Below are positions 36,301 to 48,220 of a stretch of 64,000 bases of DNA, one piece after another. This stretch comes from Congeria kusceri. Taxonomy: Eukaryota; Mollusca; Bivalvia; Myida; Dreissenidae. The DNA lies in contig CM051028.1 of the NCBI GenBank assembly GCA_027627225.1, forward strand, positions 13,912,201 through 13,976,200, in the 5' to 3' direction. The stretch's first letter is position 1; each line of letters opens with the position of its first letter. The translations under genes and the position numbers were made by a program. A model generated the notes under the pieces. That model made no database searches and was not told the DNA's origin. It saw nothing but the letters and a program-made list of their open reading frames with translations.

Positions 36301-37265
36301 TATAATATCTTGAGTTATGCAATATGAGCCTTTTCACAGAAGACATGCCAATTTACTCGACAACTCCAAAATTACTCACATTTTAGAGCCTTTTTAGAAA
36401 ATTATTTTTCGGTGCATTATTTATAAGAACCTAAAATACCTCCGTAATAAACCAACGCTGTTATTTTGATAATTAAAGTCGCAGTCCAGAAATGTGTTAA
36501 TAAAAATTAAACTTTGCAGAAATCGCTTCTAACGGACATGTTTCCGATCCAAATGCAAAAAATCGCATTGAAATCGATAACGTAATAACGTTTCGGTAAC
36601 TTTTTGTCGTAATTTTTTTGTATGGGATAGCTGGTGATGCCTCTGGAGTAAATCATCATGTACATCATTGCATATTCCGTTCGTACCAAGCGTTTTCGAA
36701 CATAGACATTACAAAATGCCTATCGCAAATAAGAAACAGTTTTCATTCGAATAAATGCCATCAACGTTCATTAGAACTATTGTCAATTTACGATATTATA
36801 TGAGCTGCAGCTTTAATATAATGGTAAAGATAGAAGTCATGTGACCAACAAATATCCTTTTTTCTTCTTAATTTTAGTGAATTTCATTTCGTTGCAATAA
36901 ATTGCATACACAGCATGGCTGTATTCAATCTGCTTTTCTTGCTATTATTATCAAGGCTACGTTTCGAACTTGTTTTTTTCCAATTGATTGACCTGACGTT
37001 TCATGTTTAGGTCAACTACGCTAAACTCAAGCGACATGGAGTCGTCACGTGCAAGCTGACGTTCTTTTCCTGGACTTACGGTGGTGACGTCCTGAACCTT
37101 GTACACACTTACGACGAGATAACGACGTCAGATATTGACGCTCATTTCAACCGTCAGTGGCGTTACGTATCGTCCACCGTGGAACGTGAAGTCAAATACT
37201 ACGCGTGTTGCCCCGAACCCTACATCAAACTGAATTACGTCATCAACCTCCGCTACATGGGGTAA
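33359..37265 (+). CDS. Acetylcholine-binding-protein-like secreted Cys-loop domain
   Basis: Five GT-AG exons join in consistent phase: 33359-33413, 34218-34354, 34983-35131, 36046-36151 and 37011-37265 (TAA 37263-37265), giving 233 residues. Exon 1 encodes a signal peptide (MRIVFVEFGLLLCWLF). Visible nicotinic-receptor ligand-binding features, in precursor numbering: N-glycosylation motifs NATT at 20 and NVT at 51; loop D ISMSWRD (Trp79); loop A VWQPDIMLEN (Trp105, but Glu112 where receptors have Tyr); PP at 140-141; Cys148 and Cys163 for the Cys loop; loop B SWTYGG (Trp170); loop C YYACCPEPY (Tyr213, Cys215-216, Tyr220). The chain ends RYMG-stop where receptors enter membrane helix 1, and length and layout match molluscan acetylcholine-binding proteins, soluble pentamers that bind acetylcholine. 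Alternative: GG|GTAACC at the stop could be a donor leading to transmembrane exons, but none is recognisable in the rest of the window. An AATAAA lies at 37359-37364. Binding activity is inferred. Confidence 0.85.
33815..34217 (+). repeat. Degenerate tandem copies of the exon 2 start in intron 1
   Basis: About four diverged copies, roughly 90-105 bp apart, of the region spanning the exon 2 acceptor and its first ~50 bases. Repeated words include TCAGCTAACGCCAGCACGGG, AACAGAAGC(C/T)C and GAGAAGTACAACAAGCT (also AAGTACAACAAAATGAAAC). The real exon 2 at 34218 is the last and only intact one. Confidence 0.75.
35760..36008. mobile_element. Harbinger-like MITE in intron 3
   Basis: Inverted ends GGCCAAAAAAAATTTGTGTG+TTTCGGGCAAC and GTTGCCCGAAACACAG...TTTTGGCC. 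It is flanked by a TTA on each side (35757-35759 and 36009-36011), the target duplication expected for PIF/Harbinger elements. A run of about 17 G lies at 35935-35951. It ends 37 bp before exon 4. Confidence 0.75.
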
Positions 37266-37439
37266 CCGTTGTCAAAGGGACTTATTCACAGAATTTCGTG
37301 TTTGTTTGTTTTTTTGTAAAAAACAAACCAAACAACATTATATGGCTTAACTGCTAAAAATAAAACACCTGAAATTATAAAAACAACAGTAACAACAACA
37401 ACAACAACAAATTAAATGCAAAAAAATATAAGCAAAAAA

Positions 37440-37512
37440 GAATGACACCGTCGGGGCTCGAACCTACGACCTCCGGGATCAAAAACCTGTCATGCTAATA
37501 ACTCGGACAGTC
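37440..37512 (-). other. tRNA-like sequence inside family C copy 3
   Basis: On the minus strand: CCGAGTTATTAGCATGACAG (degenerate A box) and GTAGGTTCGAGCCCC (good B box). The D arm and acceptor are eroded. Confidence 0.6.
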
Positions 37513-37695
37513 GGACTGAAAGAAACGAACGTGTTTTAAATCTATGTAAGTTGTACAAGTGTTTTTCGAAATTCCGACGAAACGCGTTACAAACGCTTTA
37601 TAATTCTAGCCATTTGAATTGATGATTTCCATAAACGAGACACTATGTATAATATATTTCCGTGTCAGTTGTGATTTCTCTTCTGTACTACATAT

Positions 37696-38174
37696 GAGGC
37701 GTGGAAAAACCGGGCTTAATGCATGTGCGTTAAGTCCGCACAGGCTAATCTAGGGCCCATATTCAACAGCCCATTCTTAGACTTAAGAATAAAAAGAAAT
37801 AGACTTAGACTATTGAAATAATACCTGTGCGTTTGTAAAGATGTCGTGTACCAATGATCATAATAAATCATTCTAAAGAACAAAATGCTAAAATTAGCGT
37901 TGGTGAATAAGAAGTAAAATTCTAATTAACATCCTTTGTAGAACAGAACAGTTTCAATAATATTCTTTATTCTTAAGACTTAAGTCTAAGAACCGGTTGG
38001 TGAAAGCGGGCCCAGGACGGCACTGTCCGCATTTAAGGTATTTTCTGTTTCAAGGAAGTATCTTCTAAACATAAATCCACTGTAGGTGGAAAGTGCCATC
38101 CAGGATTCGCCTGTGCAATTCCTGACGACACTTTTCGCAGATGCATTAAGCCCGGTTTTCCCACGACGCGCCTC
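37696..38174 (+). mobile_element. Palindromic element family A, copy 5, split by family B
   Basis: Left part GAGGCGTGGAAAAACCGGGC to CAGGCTAATCTA, right part AGGACGGCACTGTCCGC to CCCACGACGCGCCTC. The two halves join as one element across the 261 bp insertion at 37753-38013. Confidence 0.85.
37753..38013. mobile_element. Inverted-repeat element family B, copy 3, nested
   Basis: Starts GGGCCCATATTCAACAGCCC and ends GGTTGGTGAAAGCGGGCCC with inner CTTAAGTCTAAGAA words. Inserted in the family A copy. Confidence 0.85.
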
Positions 38175-38604
38175 ATATATAATTAACCATACTTTTAGAA
38201 TCTTTGACAGACCTTTTGAAAAGTGTTGATTGGCCAATCTATGAACAGTCCCTTTAATGATGGTGTTAGGAATTAGTGGGCATTGACACCCGAACACGAT
38301 TCGCCAGAATTATTGTCAACAAATGAATTAAAGCCGCAAAGTTGCGTTATATAGCAATATTTTACTTTCTTAATGTATTACGAAATGGAATATATATTAT
38401 ACGCATTTTACATATTCCGTCATGAAGATTTACTATTTGTTGGCAGTATGAATGACCAAATTGACACAAAATGTCAACTGTTTTGTCAGTAATTCCCACA
38501 ATATTCCTATTACCTGTTGTATGCATTATTCCATGTCATACCAATGTTATACGCTATGAAAACAATACGTTAGACACGTGTATTGTCTGGACATAACCAT
38601 AGCA

Positions 38605-38881
38605 GGGCCGGCTTTTATCAACCCATTTTTAGACTGAAGAATAAAAGAATAAAGAATAGACTTAGACCCAAGAAAAATATGTGTGCGTTCGCATCTACGC
38701 CCCGAGTACCAACATCTTATAAGTCATTTATTTATAATTTTGAATAAAGAACGTTAAATTTTGCGTTGGTGAATACCAAATAACATTGACAATAGCAGTT
38801 TTCTAAAAATAGAACAGTTTAAAGAATTTTTTTTATATTCTTACGTCTTAAGTTTAAGAATGGGTTGGTGAGTACGGACCC
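38605..38881. mobile_element. Inverted-repeat element family B, copy 4
   Basis: Starts GGGCCGGCTTTTATCAACCC and ends GGGTTGGTGAGTACGGACCC. About 277 bp, no ORF. Confidence 0.8.
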
Positions 38882-39249
38882 AGGTTCTGAATGATTTTTA
38901 CATATACACAGACATGCCCATGTTCGTGTCAGCATAATAAATATATCTTTGCTAAATAATAAAGCACCCAGAAAAACACACGTGTTGTGATTGTATTGTG
39001 CATGCCAAATTCGGTGCGCGGGCCAGAGTGGACAAGACCACTGTATGATACAGCTGCTATTTCTATTGAATTGTTAACATATGTTTTGCTTCAATGTATT
39101 GTACGGTCAAATTTTGTACACAATAGCCATAGCTATTACATATTGCTAAAATTTATTATATTGTAGAAATGGTATCGTCGCTTGATTACTGAAATTCGCC
39201 CATCTTCCTTACTCCGCAAGGAAAAGATTTGTAAAAAGACCTAATGCAA

Positions 39250-39595
39250 AGCTGCACGGTTCCAGCGCGAAAGCTGCTATGTTCCAACGCGATAGTTATA
39301 CCGTTCCCACACAACCGCTATCCCACATTCCAACGCGAAAGCTGCCATGTTCCAACGCGATAGTTATACCGTTCCCACACAACCGCTATCCCACATTCCA
39401 ACGCGAAAGCTGCCATGTTCCAACGCGATAGTTATACCGTTCCCACACAACCGCTATCCCACAGTCCAACGCGAAAGCTGCCATGTTCCAACGCGATAGT
39501 TATACCGTTCCCACACAACCGCTATCCCACATTCCAACGCGAAAGCTGTTTCGTATTCAGATGAAAGCTTGCCGCATTTCCACGCGAAAGCTGTT
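39250..39595. repeat. 68 bp minisatellite (TTCCAACGCGAAAGCTG family)
   Basis: Four to five copies of a 68 bp unit containing CATGTTCCAACGCGATAGTT, CGTTCCCACACAACCGCTAT and TTCCAACGCGAAAGCTGC. Confidence 0.9.
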
Positions 39596-39892
39596 TCTCT
39601 CCCATTTTTTATGTGTGCAATCAATGCTGTCATTTGATGCAATTTGAAGACGACATTTTCAGATATAAAAGGCCAGTCAGTTTCAAACTTGCCACAATAT
39701 AAGGTGAACAGAAAAAATATAATACATTTCATCAAATTATTAAAATGAAGGTTACTCTAAATATCACCATGCATTATTTATAAAGAGAAATATAAGATAC
39801 AGGGTGAATTGCTGCCCCGTATAGGAAAATACGGGGCAGTCAGAAGATTCATATTGGCCGAGACGCTTGCCAGATATTGTTTTCAATAACAG

Positions 39893-41510
39893 AAAATCCA
39901 CATTCTGGACGCCGGATGTGGCACGGGCAACTACACCAAGGCGCTACTGGAGCTGGGGGTGGGCCGGATGTCGCTGCTAGAAGCCTCAAGAGGCATGCTG
40001 GACCAGGCGAGAGCGAAACTGGCGGATTTCCTGGCCATCGGAAGTGTCGACACCATCACGTAGGGCAAGTTACCGGATCTACCGTTTCAAGACAGCGTGT
40101 TTGACGTCGTCATGTTTAATATGGTAATATGATCCACATGTTTTAGGACCTACTTGTAAATTGAAATCATATTATGGTGAAATCATCAAACACACCTGTA
40201 GTTATTAATATGTACATTGATAAGTAATTACATAACGTACAGGATTAACAAAAACGCTGTTACAATATCGTACACTGCATTGAACGTACATGCAGTTGTA
40301 TTGAAAAACACCTTTCCTAAACAATGTTCATAGACATTAAACTTACACAATCTGATACTAAGTCAATGTCCATAATAGGTATGTGTACATTATATTTATG
40401 TGTACATAATACGTTACGCAAGCAAAATTCACAATTTAAAAGGAATTTACTCTACTGGTTACTCAATGTTCACAAAATATGGATTTTACAATAGATTACT
40501 CCGGCAATGTTCATAAAATATGGATATTACAATAGATTTAATACTCCAGCAAGCAATGTTCACAGAACAAGATATGTGCAAATAGTTACTCACTTAATGC
40601 TTACAAGGTGGATTTAACGGAATTTACAACAGCTTAATCAAACACTAATCTACCGAGTATCTTACTCTAGCGATTTGAACTATTTAAATATATACCGAAT
40701 AACTTACTAAAGAAATGTTTGCAAACATGTCCTTTATTATCCATTATAAAATGAGTTTATTACTCAATCAAGATTTACAGTGTATAGAATGTGTCGATTA
40801 CTCAAGCAAGGTTTACAGTGCATTGATTTTATTCTTCAATCGCAGGGCATTATATATTTTCTTTAATAGAATGCACTTTGTCCCAAAGGTTGATTTTACA
40901 CTAGATCATTGTTCCCAAAATTTCTAGTTTGTGGATCCGTTGCGCAGCAGTAAAAATACCACATAGTAATAATTTATCTCAAACAGTCACCACATAGTTT
41001 TCTGGTCTTTAGCAGACATGTCAGCGAATTGTCATTGCATCTGCTACATCACCTGGATGCAGACAACACTTTCGGCGACGGCCCTGCCATCGTCAAGCCG
41101 TTAACAGAAGCGAGACTGGTAACGGAACTAGGCAGTCTATTCCTTATTTCTAGACAACTGCCAAACATTCTGGCCAACAAATTATGGTTCACTCAGATCA
41201 ACAAACTGATAACACGACGCTTCGTTAAGCGCTATGCTGGCATGGAATTCTACGAGCCGCGTTCAAGAAAACGGGCTTCGAAATGAAAGAGGCTTTGACT
41301 ATTTTAGGAAAGCACTATAACCATGACAACGATTTCTACGACGGTCCTTTACACGACTGGTGTAGGGGCACGAGTCCTACTGGGCGAACGCCACGGAGCT
41401 GGTCAAGGTCAAGGTCACACAGCTCAAGGACAGCGGTCTGTTGCAGACGTGGGTCAAGGAGAAAGACAGGACGCAGACGGTGGGATCCGCTACGCTGTTC
41501 GTCTGCTAGA
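39893..41510 (+). pseudogene. SAM-dependent methyltransferase pseudogene (copy 2), two exons
   Basis: Exon at 39893-40123 (CAG|AAAATC to ATG|GTAATA) encodes ILDAGCGTGNYTKALLELGV, the glycine-rich SAM-binding motif I, and ends FDVVMFNM. An in-frame TAG is at 40061-40063. A second exon from about 41041 encodes LLHHLDADNTFGDGPAIVKP through RRFVKRYAGMEFYE. One missing base near 41256 shifts the frame relative to copy 1, and a second shift near 41365-41375 follows. The family is class I methyltransferase (Methyltransf_11-like). The intron is retained, so this is a decayed gene duplicate rather than a retrocopy. The mature enzyme would transfer methyl from S-adenosylmethionine to an unknown acceptor. 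It lies in opposite orientation to copy 1 at 13450-13949. Confidence 0.8.
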
Positions 41511-41614
41511 CCACGTGACAATAATACGGGACATAATCATGTGTCAAAGATCAATTGTTCCTAAGGGGAGATTCCATGAATGTGCTGATTAACTTGAGTT
41601 GTTTACTGTATGTT

Positions 41615-41770
41615 TTCTTAATGATCAAAGCAACTTATGAAGGCTAATTCCAAGAATAAACTGAACATACTTCTTATTGTTGCCACAATAATTGTCAGCC
41701 CTAAAGCTGAATAGTTAGCTTTATTGTTTTGATTGTATTTTATGTGTTGTACTTTGCCATATATATACAC
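41615..41770 (+). repeat. Methyltransferase 3' flank, repeated near 54.8 kb
   Basis: Shares AAGAATAAACTGAACATA, AATTGTCAGCC and TTTTATTG...GATTGTATTT, in order and strand, with 54735-54865. Confidence 0.7.
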
Positions 41771-41829
41771 AATGTAACACGTAATAAACATATAGTAGAA
41801 ACAATATTTTCATATCTCGGTTATTTAGT

Positions 41830-42895
41830 GACTGTCACATGTAAGGGACTGAACAATCTAAGGACTGGCAAGTAATTCTAAATAAATAAGAATGCATTAT
41901 AGCCTACTCATTTGACCACTGTAATGTCATTATTTGTTCCAATATTCATGGTTTAAAATTAGATATGAATTTACAAACACTCACATAGAATATTGAAACA
42001 ACATGCTCTTAGATGCAATTAGTATACATGCATAACGTAAGACATTTGGACTGGTTTGTATTGTTGTTTATATAGTTGATCCCATTAATACATAAGATCT
42101 TTTGCCATATTTATTGCATTGGATTGTTGATTGATTTAGTTGCAAAATGCCCACAGCTGAATCAGGCTTACCCATTGATACATTCAGTTAAATTTTACTC
42201 TATTGAAGATATTTCTTTAAGTTATTATTTATTTATCGAGACTCATGTTTGTATATGTGTATTGTATATTTGTTTAAACGAAAAAAACACTACATGCTTT
42301 GGACTATTGCCACCTTTCCTGTTGTTTTTTTCATACAAAATTGCGGCAACTCGACAAGGCATGTTGGAAAAATGTAGAGTACATGCTTTCTGGAATGCAT
42401 ATGAATGAAGTGTTATAATCGCTGTAAGAGCAAGACTATCACTGTGTTGCATCGAGTCCTGTACCAAAAGTCTTGATCTTATTTCCACAACGCATTCATG
42501 TAGTTAGAAGCAAGTGCCCTCCTGATGGAATCAACTCGTGAGCCCTGTGGTTTGCAGCCCCATATGCTACCAGTACACAACGGATTTGATATACAGCGAC
42601 GCTTGGGACAGCATTTCTTGTTATGATACATGATGCATTACTTTCGCTTTCGCTTTTCCATTGACAAAATGATCACACTATCAATAACCACATAAACCCT
42701 GTCAATAGTATAAGCTGTTTTCATTGCGCACGTTTTCTGTAAACTACACTCAATGTCATATATGTTAATGATTGCACTTTGGACAATACAAACACATACA
42801 TTATGTAATAGTCAAGAAGAACAGAAGAGTATAAAAAAAAGTGAAATCCACATTCACGGAAGATTTGTAGGGAAATATATATCAATGTAATAAGA
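41830..42895. other. No gene seen
   Basis: AT-rich; the longest open frame (42076-42408) has no recognisable features and an AT-driven hydrophobic composition. Confidence 0.45.
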
Positions 42896-42899
42896 CCAC

Positions 42900-45010
42900 A
42901 GGCGTATGTTACACCATAACTGCTTAACACCTTCATAATTAAACTAATATATTTTCGCGGTTAAGGATCACAATTCCCAGATATATATTTCCCTTTCGGG
43001 ATAGCATCTTACATAACATCTTATGAGATCTGAATGATAATGGCGTGGGTAGACAAACTTAACATTGAATCGGTGATTATCGTTCGCCAAAAGATGGTAT
43101 TGCGTTTGGTTTCGCTGGGTTTAATAGACTTGTAAACATAATGGCTTAGCTAACATATACTGTTTAGACATAATATTCCAGTCATCATGTTCTTATGTCT
43201 AAATGATATGGCCAGACTATATTTGCTTATATATACAAAACGGCAGCTGAATGTAGAAAAGAAGTAAAGTTAATAAAAGCTTTCGCCGTGCAATGGAAAT
43301 ATTACGAGATCTTTCCGCTTGCCGGAATTTCAAATTTAATGCAATTTGTCCTCCAACATTGTGTGAAAAAGAATAATTTCTATTGATAAATTAATCCTGC
43401 CGAAATACGAGTTAAACCCGATAGAAAGTAGAGAATAGGAAGAATTGTACGCATTTGCAGTTAAGCATTATTTACGAACGTACACGTCTTATTTGGATCT
43501 GCGAGAGCCATTGTCTATATACGAGTAACCTCATTACATCTGCATATCAGAAGTCATCCATTAGTATGGAAATCGTATTACACGCTTGTGAAGAACGTTC
43601 ACTTGTTAGACTTCAGTTCAGTGCGGAAAGTGTATTAAGCATGCTTTCAACGAGAATGTCTAAACGAAGAGAAATGTTAACATTATAGGCTAGGCAAGCG
43701 TAACTTTATAATTGTATAACTTTCACCGAGTAAACTTTTCAAATTCTTCTCAAGGTATGTTACTCATAACAGAGCTTGAGCCCTGATCTATATCACATTA
43801 TCAATACAAATACGCTACTCGCTCACACACACTAGCTCGCACGCATACACTGCAACCAACCACGTACGCCCGCTCTTCCGCACGCACGTACGCACATATA
43901 AGTAAGTGCAACATGTGTGAACTATAATAAATTAATTAGTTACAAATATTTGAAATGGCATTTTGAAATAACTTTAACACACGATTATAACTATGGAGCT
44001 CAAATATGACTGTTGGGCATATAGGTCTATAGTAGGTTTATAGTTAATACGTTAAAGTTCCTATTGTCTGAACGAAACTGATGGTATTCTGTCATCCAAA
44101 ATCAAATAACTCCTTTCAAAATTAAATCTTCAAAAATGGAACAGTCGCGGTAATCTCACGCGGAGACGTATTTCCCTTTGATGGATTTAGCATAAACAGC
44201 CAGCTTTAACGGCGTTGTACATGTGTGCCATTTTGTTAAAAGAACTAACGCATTTGGAAACTATAGTGAGCAGTAACAAAAGGGTAGACAGTTTTTAAGC
44301 ATGACTTTCTAGACACAGAACATCTAATCAGTATTTCTATCACGCCGGCACGTATTTTTTTTTCCAACCCTTACTTATTAAACCCCTTTATGACCGTTTA
44401 TTTTGCTAACTTATTGACACTGCATGCACTGTGACAACCAAAGAATGAGATCCAATAGAATGAGATCGTTATACTCGTTTACCTTCATTCTCCTGCATAA
44501 ACTATGTATATCAGGGAACCCATCTGCATACGTGACTGACGCAATGACTCTTCAACCACGTGGTATCGTTTTGGTGCATTTCATAAATTCTTTAATTGTA
44601 GATCGCCAGAGCCAAAAAAACAACCCATAATAATGTTTTACTTATAGCGTGATTGACATAGGACAATACAGACGTATCGAACGTGTGCACTTAACGTACT
44701 ATACTATATCAACCCATCATTGTTGAAAGATATATGCATTCATGACAGAAACTGAATTTGATGCGCCTGATAATTATACTTGGGAAAGGATCGTATAAAT
44801 GGCAATGTTTGGACGCCGCCGGAAGCAACACTTTCTGGATCTATTGACATATTATTGGCAATTTACTAGCGGATTAATTTCTGACGCAAAATAACAATCA
44901 ACAGAAAAAAGAAAGAATGTTTTATATTACACTTGCAGAAGATTGCTAGTTAACTATACATACCAAGCGGTTATTCATTCAAAGAATTACTGGCCCTTTA
45001 AATCACAGCA
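42900..45010 (+). repeat. Segmental duplication, unit 1
   Basis: Follows 45450-48910 in the same order: CTTCATAATTAAACTAATAT, CCCTTTCGGGATA, GAGCCCTGATCTATATCACA, GGGCATATAGGTCTATAGTA and AAAGAAAGAATGTTTTATAT all have counterparts. No genes inside. It carries one copy of the 47 bp segment amplified in unit 2. Confidence 0.75.
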
Positions 45011-46100
45011 CATATTAATATGTGTAGAACTAGACAGCACAGGCAGCAGTCAACGCAGCCAATGCGTGGCGCATATCTGATCAGGGAAAAATAGTGTATA
45101 AGCCAGCATTCACATTATTATATTAAACTTTCTGTCATATTGTATATAGTAAACACGTTGAAACACGCATATCATTCAATACAAGTACTTGAATGATTAT
45201 ATATCCTCAACATTATTGTACTAAAATCAAACGTAAACATGTTAAAGTTGTACACATTGTTCATAAATACACGCATATATAATATTACGTTGTTCATTGT
45301 ATGTTATACGTTAAAAGTGCAATAGTGCAAGTTGTTATTTAGAAGAACAAAGAAAACCGCATTCACAGAATGTCTTGAAGAACATACAAAGAATGTCTCA
45401 AATACACAATGTTATAGGGCATAGGCGAAAAATTCAACTGTAAGATTGTGTCTTACTCTTTTAACACTTCATAATTAAACTAATATTTTTCCCTCAGTAA
45501 AGGATCACAATATCCGATGAACAATATCCCTTTCGGGATAAACATCAGATTCTTGCACAACATCTAATGAATTCTTCTCATTCATGACGTACCTATAGAC
45601 ATTTAATCTCATTTAAAGACGATATGTCGTGGTCCGTACTTTTAGGCAAATATATTGAGCAATGAAACGGATGTTGTCAGTTTAACTCGCTGCGAAATGG
45701 AATTAGATCTACATGTATACCGAATTGTTTTGTGAATATTGATGTTTTACACAGTTTGTCATGGCATAGAGCATGAACTATGGGTTTTATCTGTCGAATA
45801 TATTACACTTGGAACTGAATTAAAAGCAGTACGGAAAGCTTTTTGATATTAAGTGTAATTTGTGTAATCTAGTTTGGATCCGGTATAACAGAAAGATTAA
45901 AATGTCTGCTAAGAACGTTAATCGGCATTTGGTTACGTCCTACATCGTCGCAAATGAGATATTTTAAAGATAATTCAGTGCTGGATACGTATTTAGCTTT
46001 TTTTCAGTGAAATAAATGGTTAAAACAAAGAGAAATGTTGGAATATTTCATTCAATGTTAACTCGCTACTAAATTGGACATACTTAGGTCAATACAAATG

Positions 46101-47322
46101 TCGAGGAATGATACACACTCCAGTGTCTTGGCCCTGACATCTATCACTCGAGGAATGATACACACTCCAGTGTCTTGGCCCTGACATCTATCACTCGAGG
46201 AATGATACACACTCCAGTGTCTTGGCCCTGACATCTATCACTCGAGGAATGGTACACACTCCAGTGTCTTGGCCCTGACATCTATCACTCGAGGAATGAC
46301 ACACACTCCAGTGTCTTGGCCCTGACATCTATCACTCGAGGAATGATACACACTCCAGTGTCTTGGCCCTGACATCTATCACTCGAGGAATGATACACAC
46401 TCCAGTGTCTTGGCCCTGACATCTATCACTCGAGGAATGGTACACACTCCAGTGTCTTGGCCCTGACATCTATCACTCGAGGAATGATGCACACTCCAGT
46501 GTCTTGGCCCTGACATCTATCACTCGAGGAATGATACACACTCCAGTGTCTTGGCCCTGACATCTATCACTCGAGGAATGATACACACTCCAGTGTCTTG
46601 GCCCTGACATCTATCACTCGAGGAATGATACACACTCCAGTGTCTTGGCCCTGACATCTATCACTCGAGGAATGATACACACTCCAGTGTCTTGGCCCTG
46701 ACATCTATCACTCGAGGAATGGTACACACTCCAGTGTCTTGGCCCTGACATCTATCACTCGAGGAATGATACACACTCCAGTGTCTTGGCCCTGACATCT
46801 ATCACTCGAGGAATGATACACACTCCAGTGTCTTGGCCCTGACATCTATCACTCGAGGAATGATACACACTCCAGTGTCTTGGCCCTGACATCTATCACT
46901 CGAGGAATGATACACACTCCAGTGTCTTGGCCCTGACATCTATCACTCGAGGAATGATACACACTCCAGTGTCTTGGCCCTGACATCTATCACTCGAGGA
47001 ATGATACACACTCCAGTGTCTTGGCCCTGACATCTATCACTCGAGGAATGATACACACTCCAGTGTCTTGGCCCTGACATCTATCACTCGAGGAATGATA
47101 CACACTCCAGTGTCTTGGCCCTGACATCTATCACTCGAGGAATGATACACACTCCAGTGTCTTGGCCCTGACATCTATCACTCGAGGAATGATACACACT
47201 CCAGTGTCTTGGCCCTGACATCTATCACTCGAGGAATGATACACACTCCAGTGTCTTGGCCCTGACATCTATCACTCGAGGAATGATACACACTCCAGTG
47301 TCTTGGCCCTGACATCTATCAC
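46101..47322. repeat. 47 bp satellite, about 26 near-identical copies
   Basis: Unit AGGAATGATACACACTCCAG+TGTCTTGGCCCTGACATCTATCACTCG. Copies differ only by rare single bases (GGTACAC near 46252, 46439 and 46721; GACACAC near 46298; GATGCAC near 46486). The low divergence implies recent amplification or strong homogenisation. Confidence 0.98.
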
Positions 47323-47956
47323 TTTATCAATAAGAATACGGTACTTTCTCAAACTAGCCTGCACGCACTGGTAGCATCCACGCACGCATGAATGTACGAA
47401 TAAACGCAATATCTACGACAAAATGGCGAAATCCTAATAACAACATTAGAAATGGCATTTTAAAATATCTTTATAACGCGAGCAAAACTTTGGGGCTCAA
47501 CAATGACAGTTGGGTATATAGGTGTATAATTAATATTAATTATGTTAAAAATTCACTGTATTGTCTTATAGAAACTAATGCAAACCACGTTATTCCTGTT
47601 TGCAAACATAAAATAACTCGTTTTAAAATTAAATTGACCGCTCTGTGACACCACCGTTTACGACTTATTTCTGCGTAATGAATTTAACTATTAGAACCAG
47701 ATCGACTGAATTTTTTAGTTTAAAAAATAGACATTTATGATCAGTATGTTCCTGAAAAAAGGGACATGTGTAAAATACCAATGAAATGAAATGAATTACT
47801 GAATAAAGTAATCATAGATGTTGGTGCATAGCATTTATGCTTCTTCGAAAATTGTATCGTAATGTAAATATGTCCTACAATATTTAATAAGACGGATCCT
47901 AGCAGCACAGTGTAGAACGATGTAAAACATGCACTAGTAAAAATAATCTCTGATCA

Positions 47957-48220
47957 GGGCCCGTATTCACCAACCCATTCTTAGACTTAAGACTTAAGAA
48001 TAAAGAATTTTCTTTAAACATTTCTTTTCTGGAAAGGCCGTTCATTGGAATCGTACTTGTTATTCACTAACTCTACTTGCAGCACATTGTATTTAAAACG
48101 ATTTGTTCACGACATAAGCGACATTAATGCCAACATTTTTGCAAACACACATGTATTTGTTCTTCAGTTTAAGTCTATTTTTTATTCTTAAATCCAAGAA
48201 TGGGTTGGTGAATACGGGCC
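47957..48220. mobile_element. Inverted-repeat element family B, copy 5
   Basis: Starts GGGCCCGTATTCACCAACCC and ends GGGTTGGTGAATACGGGCC: the cleanest ends of the five copies. Confidence 0.85.

Larger units (their letters stand above)
37272..38257. mobile_element. TIR element with tRNA-like core (family C), copy 3, carrying nested insertions
   Basis: Left end TCAAAGGGACTTATTCACAG and right end CTATGAACAGTCCCTTTAA. It has a tRNA-like core at 37440-37512 (minus) and ACGCGTTACAAACGCTTTAT, the counterpart of copy 2. It is interrupted at 37696-38174 by a family A element. It begins six bases after the AChBP-like stop codon, so it may supply the 3' UTR and the AATAAA at 37359. Confidence 0.75.

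Noticed and set aside
42076..42408. 110-codon open frame
   Set aside because: AT-driven hydrophobic composition, no motif, no splice context.
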